A DNA stretch of 35,226 bases, taken from the NCBI GenBank assembly GCA_024281145.1, contig JAMXLN010000192.1:1-35226 (forward strand), written 5' to 3'. The stretch comes from Hyphomicrobiaceae bacterium. GTDB lineage: Bacteria; Pseudomonadota; Alphaproteobacteria; Rhizobiales; Hyphomicrobiaceae. Numbering within the stretch: the first letter of the stretch is position 1; every line of letters starts with the position of its first letter. The notes beneath the pieces are model-generated. The model made no database searches and was not told the origin of the DNA. It saw only the letters and a list, made by a program, of their open reading frames with translations. Shown here one piece after another: positions 24,329 to 33,811 of the stretch. Both the position numbers and the translations under genes were made by a program.

Positions 24329-25930
24329 ATGGACCGCAGATCGTTTCTCAAGGCCTTTGCCGGTGCCGGCAGCCTGGCCGCGTCCGGGGCCCTTCCGGCG
24401 CCGGCCCTATCTCAGGGGGCGGCGGCGAAGGCGCTGCGCTTCGTGCCGCAGGCCAATCTGGCCAACTTCGATCCGATCTGGGGCACGCAGTATGTGGTGC
24501 GCAACGCCTCGCAGCTGGTGTGGGACACGCTCTATGGCGTTGACGACAAGCTCGAACCGCAACGGCAGATGGTGGAGGGCGAGGAGGTCTCAAGCGACGG
24601 GCTGACGTGGACGTTCAAGCTGCGGTCCGGCCTCAAATTCCATGACGGCGAGCCGGTGTTGGCCAAGGACGTGGTGGCGAGCCTTGCGCGCTGGATGGCC
24701 CGCGACTCCATGGGGCTGATGATCAAAGCGCTGCAGAAGGAGTTTACCGCGGTCGATGACCGCACGATCAAGCTGGTGTTGTCGGCGCCCTACCCCAAGC
24801 TGCTGCTGGCGCTCGGCAAGAACAACACGCCGATGGCATTCATCATGCCGGAACGCATCGCCAAGACCGATCCGTTCCAGCAGATCACCGAGTATGTCGG
24901 CAGCGGTCCCATGAAGTTCGCACGCAGCGAATGGGTGCCGGGCGCCAAAGCCGTGTTCGAGAAGTTCGCCGACTACCAGCCGCGGAACGAGCCGCACTCC
25001 TGGCTGGCTGGCGGCAAGAAGATGCTCATCGACCGCATCGAATGGATCATCCTGCCCGATCCCGCCACTGCCGCGGCGGCGCTGCAGAACGGCGAGGTGG
25101 ATTGGTGGGAGACGCCCATCCCCGACCTCGTCCCGGTGCTGAAGAAAAACAAAAGCATCCAGGTTGATATTGCCGACCCGCTCGGCAATATCGGATCCTT
25201 CCGCATGAACCACCTGCATCCGCCGTTCAACAACGTAAAGATACGGCGCGCGGTGCAGATGGCGCTGAGCCAGGAAGACTACATGCGTGCCGTCGTCGGC
25301 GACGACACCAACCTGTGGAAGCCGATCCCCAGCTTCTTCACCCCCGGCACGCCGCTCTACACAGAGGAGGGCGGCGATGTGCTGAAGGGCAAGCGCGACA
25401 TTGACGGGGCCAAGAAGCTCTTGGCGGAAGCGGGCTATGCGGGCCAGCCCGTCACGTGTCTCGTCGCCCAGGACCAGGCGCCGCTCAAGGCCATGGGCGA
25501 GGTGACCGCCGACTTGCTCAAGAAGCTCGGCATGACGGTCGATTTCGTTGCCACCGACTGGGGCACGGTTGGCCAGCGCCGCGCCTCCAAATCGCCCCCC
25601 GGCCAAGGCGGCTGGGGCATGTTCCACACCTGGCATGCCGGCGCCGACTGCGTTAACCCGGCTTCCTACATTGCCGTGCGCGGCACTGGCGATAAGGCGT
25701 GGTTTGGCTGGCCAGACAGCCCCGCGGTGGAGAAGGAGGTGGCGGCCTGGTTCGCAGCCAAGGAGCTGGGCGAGGAGAAGGCGGCCGTTGCACGGCTCAA
25801 CAAGGCCGCCATGGAAGACGTCATCTACGTGCCGACCGGCTTCTACTACGGCTATCAGGCTTGGCGCAGCAATGTCAGCGGCATCATCAAGGGTCCGCTG
25901 CCGTTCTTCTGGGGTGTGGCCAAGGCCTAA
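24329..25930 (+). CDS. ABC transporter solute-binding protein, family 5 (Dpp/Opp type), Tat-like signal
   Basis: MDRRSFLKAFAGAGSLAASGALPAPALSQG (RRSFLK Tat-like motif); NLANFDPIWGTQYVVRNASQLVWDTLYG...WTFKLRSGLKFHDGEPVLAKDVVASLARW. Confidence 0.94.
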   Translation: MDRRSFLKAFAGAGSLAASGALPAPALSQGAAAKALRFVPQANLANFDPIWGTQYVVRNASQLVWDTLYGVDDKLEPQRQMVEGEEVSSDGLTWTFKLRSGLKFHDGEPVLAKDVVASLARWMARDSMGLMIKALQKEFTAVDDRTIKLVLSAPYPKLLLALGKNNTPMAFIMPERIAKTDPFQQITEYVGSGPMKFARSEWVPGAKAVFEKFADYQPRNEPHSWLAGGKKMLIDRIEWIILPDPATAAAALQNGEVDWWETPIPDLVPVLKKNKSIQVDIADPLGNIGSFRMNHLHPPFNNVKIRRAVQMALSQEDYMRAVVGDDTNLWKPIPSFFTPGTPLYTEEGGDVLKGKRDIDGAKKLLAEAGYAGQPVTCLVAQDQAPLKAMGEVTADLLKKLGMTVDFVATDWGTVGQRRASKSPPGQGGWGMFHTWHAGADCVNPASYIAVRGTGDKAWFGWPDSPAVEKEVAAWFAAKELGEEKAAVARLNKAAMEDVIYVPTGFYYGYQAWRSNVSGIIKGPLPFFWGVAKA

Positions 25931-26054
25931 TGCCCAACGGCGGTGGATCGCGGCAGCGGCGGGGCGGCGACGCCGATCCCGGGGTCTCCCCGGTGAGTGC
26001 ACTTGGCGTCGGCTGCAGTCCGGCGGCGCGGCTAGAGTGTGAGGGCTAGGCTCC

Positions 26055-26996
26055 ATGCTCGCACACATCTTTCGGCGCATCGTGGCGACGATCCCAGTGA
26101 TGGCGATCGTCGCCCTGTTCGTGTTCAGCTTGCTCTACATCGCGCCGGGCGATCCGGCCGCCGTCATCGCCGGTGAGCAAGCCTCGCCCGAGGACGTGGA
26201 AAAGATCCGCAAGGGTCTTGGTCTTGATCGGCCGTTTGTGTCCCGCTTCGGCGAATGGTCTTGGCACATCCTGCAGGCCGATCTCGGTACCTCGATGTTC
26301 ACGGGTCTGCCCGTCACGCAACTGATCGTCCAGCGGCTCGAGCCCACGCTGTCCCTGATGGTGGTCACACTCATCCTCTCGATCACCATCGCCGTGCCGA
26401 TGGGCGTCATCGCCGCCTGGAAGGCGGGCACTTGGGTCGACCGCGGGCTCATGGCCTTTGCCGTGCTCGGCTTTTCGGTGCCGGTGTTCGTCGTGGGCTA
26501 CGTGTTGGCCTATGTGTTCGCCCTTGAGCTCGACTGGTTTCCGGTGCAGGGCTACACGCCGCTCTCCGCCGGCTTTTGGCCGTGGCTTGAGAACCTCGTG
26601 CTTCCGGCCATCGCGCTGGGCTGCGTTTATATCGCGCTCATCGCCCGCATCACGCGCGCCTCCATGCTCGAGGTGCTGCAGCAGGACTACATCCGCACGG
26701 CGCGATCCAAGGGCATGGGCCAGAGCGGCATTCTGTTTGTCCATGCCCTCAAGAATGCCGCCGTGCCCATCGTCACCGTTATCGGCATCGGCGTGGCGCT
26801 CCTGATCGGCGGCGCAGTGGTAACCGAAAGCGTGTTTGCCATTCCTGGTCTCGGCCGGCTCACCATCGATGCCATCGTGCGCCGCGACTATCCCGTGATC
26901 CAGGGCATCGTGCTGTTGTTCAGCTTGGTCTACGTGCTGGTCAATCTCGCGGTTGACGTGATCTATACGCTGCTTGATCCGAGGATTCGCTATTGA
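26055..26996 (+). CDS. ABC transporter permease (DppB/OppB type)
   Basis: MLAHIFRRIVATIPVMAIVALFVFSLLYIAPGDPAAVIAGEQAS...ARSKGMGQSGILFVHALKNAAVPIVTVIG; EAA-type loop. Confidence 0.94.
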   Translation: MLAHIFRRIVATIPVMAIVALFVFSLLYIAPGDPAAVIAGEQASPEDVEKIRKGLGLDRPFVSRFGEWSWHILQADLGTSMFTGLPVTQLIVQRLEPTLSLMVVTLILSITIAVPMGVIAAWKAGTWVDRGLMAFAVLGFSVPVFVVGYVLAYVFALELDWFPVQGYTPLSAGFWPWLENLVLPAIALGCVYIALIARITRASMLEVLQQDYIRTARSKGMGQSGILFVHALKNAAVPIVTVIGIGVALLIGGAVVTESVFAIPGLGRLTIDAIVRRDYPVIQGIVLLFSLVYVLVNLAVDVIYTLLDPRIRY

Positions 26997-27925
26997 GCGC
27001 CCAATCTTCAATGCTGGGCTCAGCCGTGCCGGTGCCCGCCGATGTCGCCGTCGAGCCGGCCATGCCCGACGTGCTGCCACCGATCAAGGTGCGGCGCGGG
27101 CTTGCAGGCTTCGTCTATCGCCATCCCACCATCGCCTTTGGTGCGGCCCTGCTGATCGCGATGCTGTCGATCGCGGTGCTTGCCCCCTATCTCGGCACCG
27201 TCGACCCGACCGCGCTCTCGCCGGCAAAGCGTACACGCGCCCCCTCCGCGGAGTTTTGGTTCGGCACCGACATGTTCGGGCGCGACGTGTACTCGCGTGT
27301 CATGTATGGCGCGCGCGTGTCGCTCACCGTCGGCTTCTCGGTGGCAATCCTGGCCTCGCTCGCCGGCCTCGCCGTTGGACTGATCTCGGGGTTCGTGCGC
27401 TGGGCCGATGGCATCATCATGCGCATCATGGACGGCATGATGTCGATCCCGCCGATCCTGCTCGCGGTCGCCCTGATGGCACTCACGCGCGCCAGCGTCA
27501 CCAACGTCGTCACCGCCATCACCATCGCCGAGTTTCCCCGCGTTGCCAGACTGGTGCGCGGCGTGGTCTTATCCCTGCGGGAGCAGCCCTACGTTGACGC
27601 CGCCGTGGCGGCCGGCACGCGCGGCCCCATGATTATCCTGCGACACATCCTGCCCAATACGTTGGCGCCCATGACGGTGCAGGCGACCTACATCTGTGCG
27701 TCGGCCATGATCGTGGAGGCGATCCTGTCCTTCATTGGCGCCGGCACGCCGCCCAGCGTTCCCTCCTGGGGCAACATCATGGCCGAAGGCCGGGCGCTTT
27801 GGCAGGTGAAGCCCTTCATCGTGTTTTTCCCGGCCGTGTTCCTGTCGCTCACCGTGTTGGCGGTGAACCTCTTGGGCGACGGCCTGCGCGACATGCTCGA
27901 CCCGCGCATGGCCAAACGGCTGTAG
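26993..27925 (+). CDS. ABC transporter permease (DppC/OppC type)
   Basis: FWFGTDMFGRDVYSRVMYGARVSLTVGFSVAILASLAGLAVGLISGF...PSWGNIMAEGRA; overlaps the dppB-like stop. Confidence 0.94.
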   Translation: MSAQSSMLGSAVPVPADVAVEPAMPDVLPPIKVRRGLAGFVYRHPTIAFGAALLIAMLSIAVLAPYLGTVDPTALSPAKRTRAPSAEFWFGTDMFGRDVYSRVMYGARVSLTVGFSVAILASLAGLAVGLISGFVRWADGIIMRIMDGMMSIPPILLAVALMALTRASVTNVVTAITIAEFPRVARLVRGVVLSLREQPYVDAAVAAGTRGPMIILRHILPNTLAPMTVQATYICASAMIVEAILSFIGAGTPPSVPSWGNIMAEGRALWQVKPFIVFFPAVFLSLTVLAVNLLGDGLRDMLDPRMAKRL

Positions 27926-28017
27926 CTTAATGCCGCAAGCCGCCAAACCTCCTGCGCTCCTATGCGGTGCCCTGTCACTTGATTGGACCAGGCCCACCTT
28001 GAGGACCGAGCCGACGC

Positions 28018-29007
28018 ATGCCGCTGCTTGAGATCAATGACCTGCAGACGCATTTCCGCACTCCGGACGGGGTGAACCGCGCCGTAGATGGCGTGTCCTT
28101 CCAGATGGGGGAGGGCGAGACGTTGGCGGTGGTGGGCGAGTCGGGTTGCGGCAAGTCGGTCACCGCCAACTCCATCCTGCGCTTGATCCCTGAGCCACCA
28201 GGAAAAATTGCCGGCTCCATCCGCTTCCGGGGTGTCGACCTTCTCAAGCTCTCCGACAAGGAGATGCGCCGCGTTCGCGGCAACGACATCTCGATGATCT
28301 TCCAGGAGCCGATGACGAGCCTCAATCCGGTGCTCACCGTCGGACGGCAGCTCGGCGAGACGCTCAGATTGCACCAGCGCGTGAGCCGCCGCGAAGCCGA
28401 TGCGAGGGCTGTCGAGATGCTGCGGCTGGTCGGCATCCCTGAGGCCAAGCGCCGGCTCGGCGAATATCCCCACCAGCTGTCGGGGGGCATGCGCCAGCGC
28501 GTGATGATCGCCATCGCGCTCTCGTGCCGTCCCAAATTGCTGATCGCCGATGAGCCGACCACAGCGCTCGACGTCACCATCCAGGCGCAAATCCTCGACC
28601 TGATGAAGGACCTAAAGGCGAAGGTGGGCGCCGCCATCATCCTGATCACGCACGATCTCGGCATCGTCGCCGAGGTGGCGGAGCGCGTGATGGTGATGTA
28701 CGCGGGGCGCAAGGTGGAGGAGGCGCCGGTGGAAAAGCTCTTTCGCACCCCGCGTCACCCCTATACGCAAGGGCTGTTCGGTGCGGTTCCCAAGCTCGGC
28801 TCCTCGCTCGCGGGCAATTTGACCAAGCTCGCGGAGATCCCCGGCGTGGTCCCGAGCCTGAAGCAACGCATCTGCGGCTGCGTGTTCGCGACCCGCTGCG
28901 CGTCGGCGACGGATCTATGCCGGCAGAGCGCACCGGCGCTCGAACTCAAGGCCCCCGGCCACTTGGCCGCCTGCCACTTCGCCCCCAAGGAAGCGCTCGC
29001 CGCATGA
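28018..29007 (+). CDS. ABC transporter ATP-binding protein (DppD/OppD type)
   Basis: [58 protein letters not shown]-terminal Cys-containing oligopeptide transporter extension. Confidence 0.95.
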   Translation: MPLLEINDLQTHFRTPDGVNRAVDGVSFQMGEGETLAVVGESGCGKSVTANSILRLIPEPPGKIAGSIRFRGVDLLKLSDKEMRRVRGNDISMIFQEPMTSLNPVLTVGRQLGETLRLHQRVSRREADARAVEMLRLVGIPEAKRRLGEYPHQLSGGMRQRVMIAIALSCRPKLLIADEPTTALDVTIQAQILDLMKDLKAKVGAAIILITHDLGIVAEVAERVMVMYAGRKVEEAPVEKLFRTPRHPYTQGLFGAVPKLGSSLAGNLTKLAEIPGVVPSLKQRICGCVFATRCASATDLCRQSAPALELKAPGHLAACHFAPKEALAA

Positions 29008-30011
29008 AGAGCCCGCTGCTCGAGGTCACCGACCTAAAGAAGCACTTTTTCGTGCACTCAGGCGCGCTCGGGACGGGCGGCGCGACCGTATATGCGGTCG
29101 ATGGCGTGTCATTTACCATCGACCGGGCCGAGACGCTCGCGCTGGTGGGCGAATCGGGGTGCGGCAAATCCACGGTGGGCCGCTGCATCCTGCGCCTCTT
29201 CGACATCACCTCCGGCCAGGTCATGCTTGACGGCAAGCGCATCGACGAGCTCTCCGCTGGCGCGCTAAGGCCGTTCCGGCGGCGCGTCCAGGTGGTGTTC
29301 CAGGATCCATTCTCAAGCCTCAATCCCCGCATGCGCGTGCGCGATATCCTGGCCGAGCCGATCCGCAATTTTCGCCTCGCCACGTCACGTGCCGAGCTGG
29401 CAGCGCGCGTGGATCGCCTCTTGGAGGTGGTGCGGCTGCCGCGCGATGCGGCAAAACGCTGGCCGCATGAGTTCTCCGGCGGCCAGCGCCAGAGGATCGG
29501 CATCGCCCGCGCGCTCGCCGCCGAGCCCGACCTCATCGTTTGCGATGAGGCCGTTTCGGCACTCGACGTGTCGGTCAAGGCGCAAATCGTCAACCTGCTC
29601 TACGACCTGCAGCAGGAGCTGGGACTCGCCATGCTGTTCATCAGCCACGACCTTGCCATCGTCGAACACATGACGCACCGCGTGGCTGTCATGTATTTGG
29701 GCAAGATCGTTGAGTTGGCGCCGAAGCGGGCCCTCTTTGCCGCACCCAAGCACCCATACACGCAGGCGCTCCTATCGGCCGTTCCGGTGCCCGAGCCGGG
29801 CGCCGCGCGCCAACGCATCATCCTCAAGGGCGACGTGCCAAGTCCCATCAACCCGCCCAAGGGCTGCCGCTTTCACACACGCTGCCCCTACGCCTTCGAG
29901 CGCTGCCGCGCCGAGGAGCCAGCCCTGCGTGCGACGGCCGGCGGTCACCTTTCCGCCTGCCATCTGCACGATCTGCCCGCGGCGCAGAACCCGCTCGCCG
30001 CCGCGGCGTGA
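29004..30011 (+). CDS. ABC transporter ATP-binding protein (DppF/OppF type)
   Basis: [63 protein letters not shown] overlap with the upstream ATPase. Confidence 0.95.
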   Translation: MKSPLLEVTDLKKHFFVHSGALGTGGATVYAVDGVSFTIDRAETLALVGESGCGKSTVGRCILRLFDITSGQVMLDGKRIDELSAGALRPFRRRVQVVFQDPFSSLNPRMRVRDILAEPIRNFRLATSRAELAARVDRLLEVVRLPRDAAKRWPHEFSGGQRQRIGIARALAAEPDLIVCDEAVSALDVSVKAQIVNLLYDLQQELGLAMLFISHDLAIVEHMTHRVAVMYLGKIVELAPKRALFAAPKHPYTQALLSAVPVPEPGAARQRIILKGDVPSPINPPKGCRFHTRCPYAFERCRAEEPALRATAGGHLSACHLHDLPAAQNPLAAAA

Positions 30012-30224
30012 GGCATTTGGCCCAAGGGAATGTGCGGGGCCTCCAAAGCCCCGACGCGGGGGGGAGCGCGCGCCTGCGCCGCTCTTGCAAGTTTGCCGGC
30101 ATCGGTGCCCCTCTCCAGCTTGCGGGTCACAGCGCCTCGCTGCCGGACAAAGCCTGCTGTGGCGCCCGGCGCGGCTCAAAGGGTATCCTCGTGCCCAGTT
30201 GTCCATGAGCAGGAAGCCCCGTCG

Positions 30225-31304
30225 ATGCCAGATCTCGAATTTGGATGGTTCGTGCCAACGCGCGGGGATACGGACGACTACAGCGTCCCTCTCAAGGTAT
30301 CCGCCGGCCTCGAAATGTTCGATCGCGTGGCCATAGCCGCGGAAAAGGCCGGTTTTGAGTACATGCTCATTCCTGTCGGTCACCAGTGCTGGGACGCCTG
30401 GATGACTGGTGCGATGATGACGCGCAAGACGTCGAGCATGCGCATGCTCATTGCCGCGCGGCCGAGCTACATCAATCCCGTGTTGCTGGCCAAGATGATC
30501 ACCACCTTCGATCAGCTGAGCGAAGGGCGCATCTCCGTCAATCTCATCGCCGGGCAAAGCGAGATCGAGAACGTGGCCGAGGGCGTGCGCTGGAGCAAAG
30601 AGCAGCGCTATGAGATCATGGACGAGGAGGTGTCGATCCTGAAGGCGTTATGGACGCAGGCGGGGCCCACCGACTGGCACGGCAAGTACTACACGCTGAA
30701 ACAGGCGGAGCTGGTGCCAAAGCCCTATCAACAGCCGCACCCGAAGTTCTATCTGGGCGGCGGCTCGGACCAGGCCGCGGAGCTTTCCGCGAAACACTCC
30801 GACGTGCACCTTTTCTGGGGCGACACGGTCGACCAGATCATCGCCAATATGAAGATGCTGCGCGGGCTGGCGGCAAAACACGGCCGCGAGCACGCGCTGG
30901 GCTTCGGCATGCGCCTGCAGATCGTGTGTCGTGAGAACGAGAAGGACGCATGGGAGGCGGCCGACAAGCTCGTCCGCAAGGTCACCGCCGAGCGCACGCA
31001 CTATATCCAGAGCTACTATGCCCATTCGGTTGCCAACCAGCGTGTGCAACAACTGGCGCGGGAGATGGGCGAGCTCATTGCGCCCAACCTCTGGAGCGGA
31101 TTGACGAAGGCGCGTCCGGGGGCGGGCATCTGCATCGTCGGCAATCCCGAGCAATGCGCCAACGTGTTGCAGCGCTACATCGACATCGGCTGCCACTCGT
31201 TCTGCCTCTCGGGGTATTTGCACGACGCCGAAGCCGAACGGTTCCACCGCCTGGTGCGCCCGATCCTCATGGATCGCAATCGCGGGCGCATGAAGGCGGC
31301 TTGA
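30225..31304 (+). CDS. LLM-class flavin-dependent monooxygenase (SsuD-like)
   Basis: MPDLEFGWFVPTRGDTDDYSVPLKVSAGLEMFDRVAIAAEKAGFEYMLIPVGHQCWDAWMTGAMMTRKTSSMRMLIAARPSYINPVLLAKMITTFDQLSEGRISVNLIAGQSE. Confidence 0.88.
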   Translation: MPDLEFGWFVPTRGDTDDYSVPLKVSAGLEMFDRVAIAAEKAGFEYMLIPVGHQCWDAWMTGAMMTRKTSSMRMLIAARPSYINPVLLAKMITTFDQLSEGRISVNLIAGQSEIENVAEGVRWSKEQRYEIMDEEVSILKALWTQAGPTDWHGKYYTLKQAELVPKPYQQPHPKFYLGGGSDQAAELSAKHSDVHLFWGDTVDQIIANMKMLRGLAAKHGREHALGFGMRLQIVCRENEKDAWEAADKLVRKVTAERTHYIQSYYAHSVANQRVQQLAREMGELIAPNLWSGLTKARPGAGICIVGNPEQCANVLQRYIDIGCHSFCLSGYLHDAEAERFHRLVRPILMDRNRGRMKAA

Positions 31305-31344
31305 CGGCCGGCGGCGCACCCGCCCGGGGCGTCACCCCCTGCCC

Positions 31345-32136
31345 TCAACGTCCGGAAAATTGCGGGGTGCGCTTCGTCAGGAAGGCCTCAATCCCCTCTT
31401 GAAAGTCGGCGCTGCCGTAGCAGAGCGCGATGAGGTCCCGATCGTCCACGCTCGCGGCGCGCTCGCGCATGCGGCGTACCACCTCCTTGCCGGCGCGCAT
31501 GGTGAGCGGGGCCTGGGTGGCGATCTGGCCAGCGAGCGCCTGCGTGCGCTCGATCAGGGCTTGCGGCGTATCGAGGAGCTCGCTCACGAGCCCGACGGCG
31601 AGGGCCTCCTCGGCGCCCATCAACCGCGTCGTCAGCAACAGGTCCACGGCGCGGCCAACGCCTGTCAGCGCTGCCACCCTGGCGACATTGGCGGCGGACA
31701 GCATGTTAGCGAGCGTGCGGGCGATGGGAAACCCATATTTGAGGCTGCGCGTGGCGATCCTCAGGTCGCAAGCCGCGGCGATCACGGCCGCACCCCCCGT
31801 ACACACGCCGGCGATGGCCGCGATGGTCGGCACCTGGCATCGCTCGAGCTTGCCGAACGCGCGCTCCAACCGCTCCTCGTAGGCGAGCCCCTCGGCGGCC
31901 GAGCGGAAGGTGCGGAAGAGGGAGATGTCGGTACCGGCCGAGAAGGCGCGTCCCCCCGCCCCGGTGATGATGAGGACGCGCAAGCTGCCATCGGCAGAGA
32001 CGCTAGCGCAGATCTCGCCCAGCCGGTCGTACATCTCGAAGGTGAGCGCATTGTGTGCCAGTGGCCGATTGAAGGTGACGAGGCCGATTGCACCGTTCAC
32101 TTCGTAGATGAGATCGCCATCGGTTGCCTGCCGCAT
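31345..32136 (-). CDS. Enoyl-CoA hydratase/isomerase family protein
   Basis: DLIYEVNGAIGLVTFNRPLAHNALTFEMYDRL; GGRAFSAGTDISLF; VCTGGAAVIAAACDLRIATRSLKYGFPIAR. Confidence 0.92.
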   Translation of the reverse strand: MRQATDGDLIYEVNGAIGLVTFNRPLAHNALTFEMYDRLGEICASVSADGSLRVLIITGAGGRAFSAGTDISLFRTFRSAAEGLAYEERLERAFGKLERCQVPTIAAIAGVCTGGAAVIAAACDLRIATRSLKYGFPIARTLANMLSAANVARVAALTGVGRAVDLLLTTRLMGAEEALAVGLVSELLDTPQALIERTQALAGQIATQAPLTMRAGKEVVRRMRERAASVDDRDLIALCYGSADFQEGIEAFLTKRTPQFSGR

Positions 32137-32195
32137 CGGCCAATACTCCTTGCGCGCCTTCCGTCCAAGGCCCCTTCACCGTGCGGCCATCGCCA

Positions 32196-33311
32196 TCACC
32201 GCCGGGCCCCCGAGGGTCGGCCCGGTTCGACACCAAGAGCGGCAGCAACGGCGGGATGGATGATGCGCCCACGGTGCACGTTGAGACCGGCCAGCAGATG
32301 CGGGTCATCGCGCATGGCGACTTCGGGGCCCTTGTCGGCCAGTGCCAGGATGAAGGGCAGCGTGGCGTTGTTGAGGGCGAAGGTGGAGGTGCGCGCCACG
32401 GCGCCCGGCATGTTGGTGACGCAGTAGTGCACCACTTCGTGCAACACGTAGGTCGGGCTGGCATGGGTGGTGGGGCGGGACGTTTCCGAGCAGCCCCCCT
32501 GGTCGATGGAAATGTCGACCAGCACGGAGCCGCGCTTCATCTCGCGGACCAGCTTGTCGGTGATGAGCTTGGGCGCCGCCGCTCCCGGCACCAGCACGGC
32601 ACCGATGACGAGATCGGCCTCGAGCACGTAATCGTCGACCGCCTGGCGCGTTGAGAAGATGGTATTGACGGCGGCACCAAACTGCTGGTCGATGGCGTAA
32701 AGCCGCTCAACATTGATGTCGAGTACGGTGACCTGCGCCTCGAGCCCGATCCCCATGCGCGCGGCGTTGACACCGGAAACGCCACCGCCCAGCACGACGA
32801 TCTTGGCGGGCGCCACACCGGCGACGCCGCCGAGCAGCATGCCGCGCCCGCCCTGCTCCATCTCCAAGCAGTGCGCACCCGCCTGGATGGCCATGCGGCC
32901 GGCCACCTCGCTCATGGGCGCCAACAGCGGCAGGCCGCCACGCGCACTCGTCACCGTTTCGTAGGCGATGGCCGTGACGCCGGATGCCATGAGGGCCTTG
33001 GCCTGCTCGGGGTCGGGCGCCAGGTGCAGGTAGGTAAACAGCGTCTGGCCCTCGCGCAGCATCAGGCACTCCGTCGGCTGCGGCTCCTTGACCTTGACGA
33101 TCAGGTCGCAGCTGGAGAACACCTCCGTCGCGGAGGCGAGCACCGTGGCGCCGGCGCGCTCGTAGTCCCTGTCGAACATCCCCTGGCGCGCGGCTGCATC
33201 GCGCTCCACGAACACCTGATGTCCGTGCTCGACGGCCTCGCGCACACTGGCCGGCGTCATGCCGACGCGATACTCGTGAACCTTGATCTCCTTTGGCACG
33301 CCAATGCGCAT
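32196..33311 (-). CDS. ald: Alanine dehydrogenase
   Basis: MRIGVPKEIKVHEYRVGMTPASVREAVEHGHQVFVERDA; IVVLGGGVSGVNAARMGIGLEAQVTVLDINVERL; SVLVDISIDQGGCSETSRPTTHASPTYVLHEVVHYCVTNMPGAV. Confidence 0.96.
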   Translation of the reverse strand: MRIGVPKEIKVHEYRVGMTPASVREAVEHGHQVFVERDAAARQGMFDRDYERAGATVLASATEVFSSCDLIVKVKEPQPTECLMLREGQTLFTYLHLAPDPEQAKALMASGVTAIAYETVTSARGGLPLLAPMSEVAGRMAIQAGAHCLEMEQGGRGMLLGGVAGVAPAKIVVLGGGVSGVNAARMGIGLEAQVTVLDINVERLYAIDQQFGAAVNTIFSTRQAVDDYVLEADLVIGAVLVPGAAAPKLITDKLVREMKRGSVLVDISIDQGGCSETSRPTTHASPTYVLHEVVHYCVTNMPGAVARTSTFALNNATLPFILALADKGPEVAMRDDPHLLAGLNVHRGRIIHPAVAAALGVEPGRPSGARR

Positions 33312-33359
33312 GGATCGCTGTCTCCGGGGTGGAATCGGCAAGTTCGCAAACGTAGAGGC

Positions 33360-33635
33360 TCACGCGCGCGCGGGCAATTGCGCGCCCATTGGCCGGGCAG
33401 CACTCAAAGCTTGAGAGCCTGCCCCGTCAGCACTGAACAAACCCGCCCTTTGGCATTGAAGTTTGGCTGTGCCGGAAAGCAACCGGAAGCTGCCTTCATG
33501 GTTGGGCACCACCGTGCGGGTTGGAGAGCCCGACAGGGTTTGGCAATCCGTGCAATGGCAAATCACCACCTTGCTGGGGTCGACTTCGGGCTCGCAGCGG
33601 ATCTTGCCGCAGTGGCAACCACCGTCGATCTTCAT
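33360..33635 (-). pseudogene. GFA (CENP-V/GFA) domain protein, apparently truncated at the C-terminus
   Basis: MKIDGGCHCGKIRCEPEVDPSKVVICHCTDCQTLSGSPTRTVVPNHEGSFRLLSGTAKLQCQRAG... N-terminal Cys motifs intact, but the expected downstream CxxCG block is absent and the sequence degenerates. Confidence 0.6.
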
Positions 33636-33811
33636 GGGGGTCCATCCCTCCGCGCACTCGATCGGGACCTTGTGCTGCGCCGGTTGCTTCGGATTGAGGC
33701 TGGCATCTGCCGCCTTCGCCGGCAACCTTCCCATCAAGCGCCGTCCCCCCTTGCGCCAAAAGCCGGTGGTGGATGGGGCGCGGGGAGGACCTGGGCGCCC
33801 TTCCTCGCCCA

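Noticed and set aside
24590-26080. 496-aa ORF antisense to the solute-binding protein
   Set aside because: The sense strand encodes an unambiguous family 5 SBP; the antisense ORF is a GC-rich artefact.
26046-27080. 344-aa His/Asp-rich ORF antisense to the ABC permease
   Set aside because: Low-complexity composition (HGDGDREDECDHHQGQ) is a mirror of the permease codons; no domain support.
33361-33420. GC-rich alternating GCGCGCG stretch and CTCAAAGCTTGAG dyad near the GFA 3' end
   Set aside because: Short, and no T-tract or adjacent functional context; may simply be part of the degraded GFA 3' region.
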